In this document: in pieces, positions 41,101-50,859 of the stretch
Position numbering within the stretch: position 1 is the stretch's first letter
How the letters are laid out: each line of letters begins with the position of its first letter
Assembly: GCA_023634235.1 (NCBI GenBank)
Contig: JAMKCF010000012.1
Span: forward strand, 18,547,884-18,611,883
DNA length: 64,000 bases
Direction: 5' to 3'
Source of the DNA: Pisaster brevispinus
Taxonomy: Eukaryota > Echinodermata > Asteroidea > Forcipulatida > Asteriidae
Translations under genes and position numbers: made by a program
The notes under the pieces: generated by a model
Databases searched by the model: none
Seen by the model: the letters and a program-made list of their open reading frames with translations, nothing else
Told to the model about the DNA's origin: nothing

Positions 41101-44100
41101 TTTTAGTAAAAAATTTAAATTCTTGTCCTGTCCTCAGGCCACTTACCTTCTGGAAATATCAATATTGGTAACTTGTTAGGATCATCAACATGCTCTTTCA
41201 ATCTGTATGCCGCAAAAAGAAAAATGAAAAAATATGCAAATAAAAGGGGTCATAAAAACTTGAAGTGTAAGCACTGAGTAAGGAATCTATGTAAAAAAAT
41301 ATGCTTAATAAAGACCATGACCTTCATTGTCCTGGTCTTGACCTTTGTACCCCATAAATGTATTTGAATTGAAACTAAATTGGAGATATTTGAAGGTAAT
41401 AAAAAAACAACTAAGTTTCATAAAAACCAAAGCTATGCTATGCTGAATGTAAATTCCCAAGCTGAAGTATATATTTGAGTGTCTTGAGAGGATCATGAAT
41501 AAAGAGTAACTGATCAGGTCCAATGACAGAGGTCACTTGGTAAATAATTATGTCTGACCTTTGTGTGACTTTCTTCCTATCTCTGATCTCTGAGCGTTCA
41601 AACCAGATATGATCAGTTCCAGTACGACTCATTGCTCGTTGAAGCATTCCCATGAATGCTGTGTGTAGCTGTCCAATCTGAATATCAAACAATCAACCAA
41701 GTCAACCAAACATAGCACAATGTTTGCACAAGTTATCATCAATGAGGGCAACACTTTCAGACATGTTTCTCCTCTTGTTTACCAAGCTCAAGGGGATCAG
41801 GTTGGCTGAGTGGTTTCTTTTCCTGCCTCCCACTTCAGTGGACCTCGGTTTGAATCCCACCTCAGACCTGAAGCCTAGCATGTGGGTTGGGTTTTCAGTC
41901 CCTACCTAACTGCTAGGGTTTTTCCCTCCACATCTTACACTGAACATTTCTTTGTCGTTTCCTAATTATCCTGTTATTGGTGCTCATGGACTGTGCAATT
42001 CTTGCGCATATTCGAACAATGGAGCCTGTTTAAGCGCAAGTTTGTTTCCTTCATGTGTTAAAGCAATGTACATGGGACCAAAGTCTCCCCAAAGTGTTCA
42101 GATACGTGCTAGACTTGCACGGTATATTGCGCTGTTGGATGGGCTACGATAAACCCCCAAAAGTATATAGAAAATGTAATAAATCAGGCCTGTATTTAAA
42201 TCTTTGAGAGGACAAGGCCATTTTCTTTTTTGCAAAGGACACTTCCATTGGAAAATCTAAAAGACCATGGGAAATTGTTGTAAGGGGACCAAGGCCAAGA
42301 CCAGGGGGCTCTGTGTAATTCCAGGCCTAATAAATACTTGATGGCAAAGTAGGCTTACCCTAACAAGGTGTGTAACTTGTTAATCGTAAATAGTGGAATC
42401 AATGTGAATGACTTACGAAAGCATAGACGTTATCACTGGATAGAATGGCTATATCAATTGGAGAGGTGTGGTTTGCTACACATATTCCTCCCTTCGCACG
42501 ATTTTCCCTGCAAGAAAGTTTGAAAAGATAAATAAACTTATTAATTTGAGTTAGTCTTGTTTTTTTCCAGTATTAAAATTAATAAACAATTACGAAGAGC
42601 AACAGAGCTTCGTCTGTATTAAACACTCTCAAAAAAAGGCAGCACATTCATGACCAACTAGTCCAAACCACGCCCACAACGCCCTCTATGCCAACCAAGA
42701 AAGGGTATAAAAGGCAGTTGAGCATTGGACATGGTTGCCAGTCTGACGAAGCTCCTAGCTTAGTAGTTAAACATAACTAAACTAACATGTAAGTAACATC
42801 TACATTTATTTGGATTAAAAAAACAATCCCCATAATGCATGATTTACCAACAATTCAGATGATCTTATAGAATGAAGTCATCTTACCTGTTATGGAATGT
42901 AATGATTGCAGAGAAACATCGGCAAAACATCCGATGAAGTGTCAGGGAACTGTATTTATTTAAAATCTGTTTAAATCTGGATAGAATGGGAAAACAACAT
43001 GATTAAAATCTCTTGTATGAGTTGATTATAAGAAGATGTCAATCTGGGTTGTCATTGTACACAAATATAGGACCGATACCCGAATGTTTTTTTCTACTTC
43101 AGTTTGATGCCGAATGACCCAAAACTACCTCTGATACTTCAGCCAGCACATTAAATGATAAAAATGTAAAACACCTAGACTTTATTTTAAATCTTAACTT
43201 TAAATGTCAAGTCTGCAAAGTGACCCTCCAATGGGGAAAACTGTCAAAATTGCCCAGTTTGCATGTAGAATCAAAAATCTTAAGGTTGGTTACGGGGGAT
43301 TGACGCATGTCAGCAAACGGTTGTAGTGTCTTCTTGAGCTTAGATAATCTTGCAGATTAGTGGCTCAGATTCAAGGAGATCCCAAATACTTAAACACACA
43401 AAGATCAAATCTGAACTGTAAGATACATACCTAGAATCTGGTAGGTAACCAATAAAAGCAGACGACACTAGTAGATACACCATACAGATACTGGTCACAG
43501 CAAGTCTATATTAACAAAGGAAAATCACATACTCTGTTTAGTCAGGATTCCTTATCCTAATGCTTTACAAGCAATCCTACACATAGATTTGATCCTGATG
43601 GACCAAGGCCATCGTAAATAAACCTAAATGGTGTTTGAAGCTTTGCATGGTGTGGAGGATAAGAGTAACTATAAATATAAATATAAATAGTAAACTTGCG
43701 GGTACAACCATGTGTAAAAAACTCTTTGAGGGAGTGTTGGCTCTGAAAAGAGCCGGTTTGGTCTCGACGTTTCGAACAGTATACTCTGCTCGTCTTCAGT
43801 TTCTCCTGAAGACGAGCAGAGTATACTGTTCGAAACGTCGAGACCAAACCGGCTCTTTTCAGAGCCAACACTCCCTCAAAGAGTTTTTTACACATGGTTG
43901 TACCCGCAAGTTTACTATTTATATTTATATTTATAGTAAATAAACCTAGTAAGCAGTTTTGAGTCTCTATAGACTGGTTCTCTGTTTTTATCCACAAGGA
44001 TAAAGACAGGCACTGGTTTTACAGGCCCAATGAATTAATCTTTGACAGTAAAGTACAGCAGTAGCTTACAACTATCATAATTACTGCATGGGGGATGATG

Positions 44101-47100
44101 GTGGGGAAGTGGGAGGGTATACTAAATGAGTTCCGCTTGAAAAAGGATAAGTAGGAAAGGGTACAATGTAAGTGGGGAAGGTGGTGGGGAAGTGGGAGGG
44201 GGTAGTATGAAGAGAGATACCTCCCTCAGTGAGTTGGATGAGGAAGAGGGCAAGTGGAGGATGGTGGGGGAAGGGAAGGGAAGAGGGTAGTATGAGATTA
44301 CAAAGGAATGACTTTCTTACCTTACTGGCAAAAGAACAAAGTATCGGAAAAAGAAAGCAGCCATCCACAGCATGGTCAGGCGGATACTGTAGAAAAGATT
44401 TGTTGAGATTAAGCAAAGATACACAAAGTGGATCAGAGGTCAAATAATCTCTTTTACTGGTATTCAGAAAGATCATGCGAGTTGTTATTTATTTTAATTT
44501 TGCACCAGTATTCTTAGCAGTAGTCAGACCTTATTCAACACAAACTAAAATCTCTGTATTTTTAGGTCTGCCTTGAAAATGTGAACTGAAAATGAATCCT
44601 TTTAAGAAACTACTACTCACTTTAGGTACTGGTAACGCATACTTGTTCTTGTCAGTAAATTCCATGATGGCAGTTCTAAAAGGTATAAGAAACAAATAGA
44701 CTTGATTCTAAGAGCTATTGAGTCGGTGCAAGAAAGTAATACTCACAGACATGATATTAATAGACCCTTTTTGTATTGAGAAAAGGGCAAACTTTTACAT
44801 GTATACATGATAGAGGTTTGGATAGGCTTTTCAGGCAACTTAACAATTTCCCCAATTTGTCTGAGGGGGAACAAATCAGAAATCAAATTAAAATAGGAAG
44901 AATATCATGCCCCTACTCAACAAATGGGAGCACTAAGCAAAAATTAGCTAGGTACCAGTCACATAATGTTTTGCAAGGTACCTTGGATAATCCATTGCTT
45001 GCTAAGCTTATCTTGAGGCGTATAACTAGAGACCTATTAACAGGGCTCAAATTTGAGGAGAAACTCCAAAAGACTGCAGGTTTTGTACCTCAACATTTTT
45101 ACTGGGCCAGTAATTTGTTTACCAAACCAGAACCAAAAATTATCCGCACAGTTTAATATATAGTGTAAACTGTTTTTCTTTGAACAAAAGAGAAGATTTA
45201 TCTCATTTGTTTAATTATCTAAGTAAGTATTTTTCAATACTCAACGGCCTTGAAATATATTTAGCCAACTCAAAGCCAACATCTGAACATGTTTGTTTCT
45301 ATTAAAGACATTCAAAAGTGAAGTATTAATAAGTTGTATTCAATTGAAAAACACAAGATGGCGGACAAGCTGGTATTGAATTTACTGGCCCAAAGCTAAA
45401 AACACTGGCCTGGAGCCTGTGATCCAGAGTCTATTGTGAGTCCTGAGTAAGTAATCTATTTAACCTGCTAGATGATAAAGGCTGATTGTAGATAACTCTA
45501 ATCTATTACCCTTGGATTCTCTTTGTATTGACATTAATGGCCTACACAGAAAAACATCTTCTCTGGTGGATCAAAGTACATGTAAAATGTACATTAACAT
45601 AGTTTCAAGTCTTACCACACTGTACCATGGTGATTCTAGAGATGTACACGACAGTGTGTAGAAAAACTGATAAACTGGTTAGTTTTCCCTACAGATAGAT
45701 TTGACTGATAGATTTTAGCAAAGAGGTACAGTACAGGCCTAGGAATTACAGTGTGGAGAAACAGGGGCTGAGAATGATGACTGATAAAGAGATACTTGTT
45801 AAATGTACTATGCTCCATTCTTTACTTATACCCACAGTTAATGAAGTCAACATTATATAACCAATAGGAAATCTTTGCCCTGTACCAATTACACTTAACA
45901 AAAGTTGTTTGATTTTGTCCATAAAACCTATGCATTTAAAGATTATAATGCAAAAAGACGAGCCTCATTCAAAAGCATTATTTGAAATAATCAAAATACA
46001 AAGCTGGATAGCAAGGACTAAATCTCTTTAGATACGGAAGCTTATCAATCAGTTAAAAGAAGCACACAGATATTTCATAAAACAAAGGGATTAATCCTTG
46101 ATTTAAATCTCTCTGTAAAGATAAATTCTAGAAGTCCTGGCAAATATAAAGTAACAACACGGAAGTACAAACACAGGAAACATAAAGTTTATGTATACAT
46201 GGTGTATGCATAACTACTGGTCAACTTCTAACTATCAACAAAGAACAGAACAAAATAGCATGAAGTTAATAAATAATAATAATAATAAAAACAAATTATC
46301 TTTATAATAACCACAATAAAGTATGAACCGTTTCAGTAAAAGCATCAATCGCGATTACCAATGTCAGGAAATGTCATTTTAAAAAGGTTAGGCGATGTTG
46401 CTTAAAACATTGAATTTGACCTGAGGTGGCAGAATAGTATTGAGTGATTAAATATCCTGTTTGTTTTACTCTGGTGTGGCAAGTTAGTGTATGACACAGA
46501 TTTCTTTTGCAATGAAAGAGAAATGGGAAGTTCCACACAAAATAAACTAATGTACAAAGTTTTAGTTAGTACTAAGTAGAATGAAACTGATAGATAAAAT
46601 CATTATCCATTGCAACAAATACAGAGTCTTCTTCCTTAATTTATAATTGGGCCATACCATATTGCTCACAAATTTTCAAAGTGTTAACAGCAATTGACAA
46701 GTAAGCTTAATATGATGAAAACAAATGAAGGTTTGGAAGATATTGGAAGGTTTGTCAATTATCTAATTTTATTGGTAAAAGTGTACCTACCTTCAGCAGT
46801 GAACCGCTTTGTAACTTCATCTTCAATAATCGCCTAATAGAAATAGAGTAACAAATTCAGATTGAATTCAAAATGTCATTCAAAATGGTATTTGAACTAC
46901 ATGTACATGGTTTATTTCAGGGCTCAAATTTAAACAAACCAATAAACAAAAACAACAAAATACCAAACAATTTTTAGAGTAGGCCTATCATGAGAAAACG
47001 GAGGTTAATTTTTTACCAGTCTGATCGGCATCCATAGAAAACAGACACCCTTTAGCTAACACCACGTTATACTCAACAACCAAATACCCTTTGAGTAAAT

Positions 47101-49834
47101 GTACTGTATACCCATCAGTACGCCCAGAAACCCTTTGGCTAATCCATGTACCCAATACCTAGAAACCCTTTGACTAATCCATGTATACCCAACACCCAGA
47201 AACCCTTTTGCTAATCCTATACCCAATACCTAGAAACTCTTTTGCTTATGTACCCATCAACCAGAAAACCTTTTGCTCATCCATGTACCTAATACCCAGA
47301 AACCCTTTGGCTAATCCATGTACCTAATACCCAAAAACCCTTTGGCTAATCCATAGTACATGTACGCAACACCCAAAACCCTTTTAAAAGTATAGACCAA
47401 AGAAAAGTGGTCCCTCGATAACACAACCTTCTAAATATACAGCTTTGCTTTGCACCAAGCCCTACTCATAGGCTATTTGTCCCTGACCTCTGACCTTAAA
47501 ATGACTGATTTGATCTAGTGTCATTTTTTCACATCCTTTGTTGAGAATCAATGCCTCAGATAATGTGGTAAGAGCCATTCATGTATGAACAAAATGACAA
47601 ATATTCTGACCCTTTGATTTCAGACTTCAAAATGAATTTTAAAATGAAGGGGCTTAGTAGGGCTAACAACTGACAGCACATAAAACATTAAGTTTGTAGG
47701 TAGGTTTGCTCGGTATAGGTACATACTTTTAACATGGTTTGTTTAAATATAATCACTCATAGAAATCATCTTCACCATCAGCTCATGTCATCCCACTTAT
47801 TGTGCCAAGTATTTCTGTTCTGCGATGTCTTAAATACCATTCTGCAAAGTATATAATGTGTGCGCATACATGTACATGGTATACTACCTAGGAACTTTAC
47901 TTTTCTACTCTGAGCAGCAGTGTACCAATTGATTGACCTACCAGATGACCGCATTGGTCATTTTCTGAGTTGGCTATTGAACAAAATTGCTCTAATATAA
48001 AATTTTAAAAAATTTAAAAAAAGTACCTCGACTCCCTTTTTGCAGAAGTAGAAGACATCAGAGAGCTGGAAATTTTCTTTGCCAATGTTTTCCACAGTTT
48101 GGTTGACAACTGACTTGACACCATCCGCTAAATGTTTGGTTGAGTCTTTTTCAATAAGAACTAAAACAGAACAAGATTCATGATGGAAATTATCGGCAAG
48201 TTAAAACATTGGAAAGAATTCGGAAAGTATGCTCTGGTAATTCCTACACTCCTTGTGCCACCCCCTTCCCAGGGCTTGAATTTAGGGTGAAAATCCACTA
48301 GACCGCAGGGCTTGTAGCTCAACAAGTTTACTGGACCATCATTTTTTTTACAAGACTAGAACTGAAATGAGAAAAAACAAAATGCCCATCCGATAGAGTT
48401 TAACATTTGAACTGCTTTAATTTGAACAAACATTATGAGAAGATTTATCTCATTTGAATTACAAGTATAATTCTTCAATACTCACAGAATTAGAAGAGAT
48501 TTATCAGATTGAAAGTCAACATTTGAACAAAAACACAAGACTTCCAGACTTGTGTATAAATTGCTACAATCACTAGCCTCGGGCCTGCGGTCCAGTGTAA
48601 ATTTTGAGCCCTGCCTTCAACTTGTAACATCGATAACTAATTATCAAAATGGTGACAGTTTTTCAGATTTAAAGGTATAAATAAAAGCACAGGACACAAG
48701 ATTTACAAATAAAAAACAGAGAAAGCTTATTAACAACAACTCAGGTGTTTTAGTAGCATACTCCTATAAAAGTTAGACAAATCATAAAATTATATATGTA
48801 GATGTAGTTTGCTCCATTATAATAATTACACAAACATTGAGCACAAAGAGTCTCTTTAGAAAATACCAACCATTTGCAGCGGATGCATTTGGAACAAAGA
48901 TTTTCTCATCATCTTGTTTTTCTTCTTCATCATCATCATCCTACCATGAGAAAACAAAAACTCCAACAATCAGCTGATGTCAAAATCTACCAGCCATAGT
49001 AAAACTAAGAATCAAGACAAGAGAACAAGGGGCTAGCTCACATTTTTCCTTCAAGAAATGTTCTTGCGATATTTTGAGTGGCCCTCAACTTGACTGTTGA
49101 ATCTATTTTTTTATTTTACCACCAGTAAAATATGGGGAACTCAAACAGTGAAACACAAATTGTATCAGCCCTCAAGCTGTTATCGAATATAATTTTCTAC
49201 AAATGATTTTGATTAAAAATAAATTCACTTCAATACCAATACCAAGCGTTTATGCACAGACAATGTATCAAATTAAGGTAGCTGGTGCTTTACAATGTTG
49301 GTTTCATGTGGTACCACTGGCTGGTACGCACATGAAACCAACATTTACATTGTAAAGCATAAAGCCGAACACCAACCAAAATAGTGAGTATGGTGCAAAC
49401 AGCAAAGGTCTACATACATGTGCATGGTCTGATTCTTGAAAATATGCATAATTTAATTATGTGTCAGAGATTAGGTCCAGACTCTTGTACTTTTGTAGAG
49501 TCTTAACTTACCTTAGCCCCATTGCCAATCCACTCCGTACACACGAAGTGGATTGGCACTACTTTTACTATTATTCCCTATCTTATTTATTACGATGGGG
49601 GGATGGGGCTAAACCATGTAAACTTACCTCATCTCCAGGATCAATCAATTCTGACTTGGGCTTTTGTCCAACTTGATTGCCAAGCTCAAACATTCGCAGA
49701 AGAAAGCTGATGTACAAATAACGGATGCCTAGAGAAATACCGAAACATCCTGGTAGAACAATCAACATAACTAGACAAGAGAATGGTGTCAAAAACAGGC
49801 CAATTATCACAAACAATAACTGCTCCATGACCAT
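38105..49834 (-). CDS. GPAT4: Glycerol-3-phosphate acyltransferase 3/4 (AGPAT6/AGPAT9 type)
   Basis: Fifteen coding exons in sense order: 49628-49834, 48871-48940, 48027-48160, 46791-46833, 44621-44675, 44321-44386, 43431-43505, 42887-42976, 42417-42507, 41559-41677, 41147-41202, 40716-40801, 40473-40601, 39572-39651, 38105-38192. Phases agree throughout and give 462 residues; human GPAT4 has 456. Enzymes of this family transfer a fatty acyl group from acyl-CoA to glycerol-3-phosphate in the endoplasmic reticulum, the first step of phospholipid and triacylglycerol synthesis. Acyltransferase motifs are intact: NHTSPID (259-265, with the His and Asp of HX4D), WFERSE, FPEGTCINN (from 333) and YPVAIK (359-364). 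Other family stretches are LPSWNLLTRT, TSWAIVCDVWYLPPM and the C-terminal WDGQLKR. Hydrophobic segments lie at residues 4-40 and about 155-215. Exon 48871-48940 is Asp/Glu-rich and uses an unusual GTTGGT donor, the only choice that keeps the frame. One gene may represent the ancestor of vertebrate GPAT3 and GPAT4. Confidence 0.95.
38411..39312. mobile_element. 902-bp element with long repeat-bearing terminal inverted repeats
   Basis: The left arm 38411-38640 and right arm 39040-39312 are reverse complements beginning TATGGTGGCCCTGAAGGGAC. Both arms consist largely of a tandem unit of about 42 bp (ATGTCGTGAAACAATTCGCG plus a GTGCGCACACGT-type block). The right arm is one unit longer. AGTTCT flanks the element on both sides and may be a 6-bp target duplication. 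The centre (about 400 bp) has no transposase. It sits in the last GPAT intron. All ORFs in the arms are repeat artefacts. The superfamily is not recognised. Confidence 0.85.
39841..40437. repeat. 59-bp minisatellite, ten copies
   Basis: Ten copies at an exact 59-bp period, each with TTGATCCCAGTGGTGGGAGT followed by GGGTAGACTAAACAC (starts at 39861, 39920 and so on to 40392). Variants are limited to a few sites such as CTACATT, CTCCATT or CTAAATT. It lies in the GPAT intron between exons 40473-40601 and 39572-39651. Confidence 0.95.
41795..42170 (+). mobile_element. tRNA-derived SINE
   Basis: The internal RNA polymerase III promoter is visible. The A box TGGCTGAGTGG is at 41803-41813, matching TRGCNNAGYGG. 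The B box GGTTTGAATCC is at 41847-41857, one base off GGTTCRANYCC. They are 33 bp apart, as in tRNA genes. A body of about 300 bp with no long ORF follows. The 3' limit is approximate. It lies in the GPAT intron between exons 42417-42507 and 41559-41677. Confidence 0.65.
42640..42795 (+). promoter_or_regulatory. Plus-strand TATA-box promoter-like fragment inside a GPAT intron
   Basis: GGGTATAAAAGGCAG (TATA at 42706) is followed by a GC-balanced stretch and the donor-like ACATGTAAGTAAC. The layout resembles the U3/R part of a retroelement LTR or a stray core promoter, antisense to GPAT. No terminal repeats were found, so the identity is open. Confidence 0.3.
43614..43948. mobile_element. Inserted element containing a perfect 132-bp-arm palindrome
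   Basis: Arms 43668-43799 and 43806-43937 are exact reverse complements over 132 bp with a 6-nt loop (TTTCTC). The 13-bp word GTAAATAAACCTA occurs at 43614-43626 and again at 43936-43948. It brackets an insert of about 309 bp and looks like a target-site duplication. Each arm includes GGCTCTGAAAAGAGCC and GACGTTTCGAACAG. It lies in the GPAT intron between exons 44321-44386 and 43431-43505. Related fragments are at 56094-56226 and 60233-60326. Confidence 0.85.
45041..45445. mobile_element. CAGGG-ended dispersed repeat, copy 2
   Basis: It begins CAGGGCTCAAATTTGAGG and ends near GAGTCCTG. The inner block ACTGGCCTGGAGCCTGTGATCC matches the other copies with several changes, so this is the most diverged of the three. 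GPAT intron. Confidence 0.55.
47040..47395. repeat. Degenerate minisatellite, unit about 37 bp
   Basis: About nine diverged units of the form CCCAGAAACCCTTTGGCTAA followed by TCCATGTACCCAATA. Unit length and sequence vary, suggesting an old array. GPAT intron. Confidence 0.8.
48270..48613. mobile_element. CAGGG-ended dispersed repeat, copy 3
   Basis: It runs from CAGGGCTTGAATTTAGGG to AAATTTTGAGCCCTG and keeps the inner CCTCGGGCCTGCGGTCCAG block almost identical to copy 1. GPAT intron between exons 48871-48940 and 48027-48160. Confidence 0.65.
49285..49365. repeat. Small fold-back hairpin
   Basis: Arms CTTTACAATGTTGGTTTCAT and ATGAAACCAACATTTACATT pair with one short bulge around a central GGTACCACTGGCTGGTAC. 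A compact MITE in the first GPAT intron. Confidence 0.75.
49510..49613. repeat. Short MITE with TTAGCCCCAT ends
   Basis: It starts TTAGCCCCATTG and ends GGATGGGGCTAA, with an inner hairpin GCCAATCCACT / AGTGGATTGGC. It lies immediately next to the donor of the first GPAT coding exon. Confidence 0.6.
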
Positions 49835-50859
49835 GACGGTGTGGCCGGCAACGGACTTCTCGAGAATGATGGAGCTGATTTCTAGCGGCTTTCATACATA
49901 CGTTCCATCTCTCTAGGAACTGACGAAAAACACTAAATGAATGGGAAAAGCCGTTTCACAATAAATAGAAAGATTTCACATCGTATCCATCCCAATGTCT
50001 TATTTTTGTAGAGTTCTTGGTGACTTGCTATAGTATAAAAGCATGGAGCAATAAACTAGAAGTATTAAGTACGTACTACTCCCTGCCCTGCCTGTCACCG
50101 ACTGATGATGAAATGAGTTCCAAAAAGCGGTGGTGGTGATGAGATCGAGTTTGTATCATGATCACGCGGTATAAGCGTGCAACGCGCTCTATTAACGATT
50201 TCGTTTTATTCGATCGATCCTTTGTATCTTAATAACAGGATTAAACTTCATGAGAATAGCTTTTAACGCACCAATGGGAACAAGGTTAATTTTGAAATAT
50301 TGTGTCTCGCTGCCTGGGCCCAATTTCATGGAGCTGCTAAGCACAAAAATTTGCTTAGCATAAAATTTCTGCCTCGATAAAAACAGGATTACCAACCAAA
50401 TTTCCACATGATTTTCAGGATGAGCAAACAACAGCTGAATACCAGTAACAAGCAATATGCAACAAATGGAAATTTGGTTGGTAATCCTGTTTTTATCAAG
50501 GAAGAAATTTCATGCTAAGCAAATTTTTGTGCTTAGCAGCTCTATGAAATTGGGCCCTGTTGTGCCGTCGCCGCGATCTGATGACCCTTGCCCCTCTTGC
50601 AAATATAAAAAAATTAAGAAGTTTACGCATTTGTTAAATTGTCATCTTAGTTGACCTTCTCTAAAACAATTTAGGAAATGTGATTGGTACTAGTACAGTA
50701 GATTTAAAATTTGTAGCGTTGTATGTTGACGCATCCCTTTTCAATGTAGCGAAATTTATTAGGCAAAATGAAAGGTGCCCTACTATTTGACTGGTACTTT
50801 GTGCAGATTTACACAAAGTACAGTAAGACTCTGGGGCAACCAACTAACTGTTATCCAAG
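49835..50859. promoter_or_regulatory. Divergent promoter region of GPAT and ATP5ME
   Basis: The GPAT start codon (minus, 49834) and the ATP5ME start codon (plus, 50860) are head to head, 1025 bp apart. The region must hold both 5' UTRs and both core promoters unless a distant non-coding first exon exists. No TATA box is evident next to either start. A 243-bp MITE occupies its middle. Confidence 0.5.
50315..50557. mobile_element. Fold-back MITE, TGGGCCCAATTTCATGG family, copy 1
   Basis: The left end is TGGGCCCAATTTCATGGAGC and the right end GCTCTATGAAATTGGGCCC. The arms continue inward through TGCTAAGCACAAAAATTTGC and its complement and through AACAGGATTACCAACCAAAT and its complement, about 100 bp each. 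No coding sequence. It lies between the two divergent genes. Confidence 0.85.

Noticed and set aside
43557..43997. 146- and 102-codon ORFs on opposite strands with the same sequence
   Set aside because: Both come from the perfect palindrome; the identical peptide on both strands is a symmetry artefact.
44081..44476. 131-codon minus-strand ORF rich in Pro and Thr
   Set aside because: It covers GPAT exon 44321-44386 in a wrong frame and a G-rich intron repeat; the correct frame gives the conserved GPAT segment.
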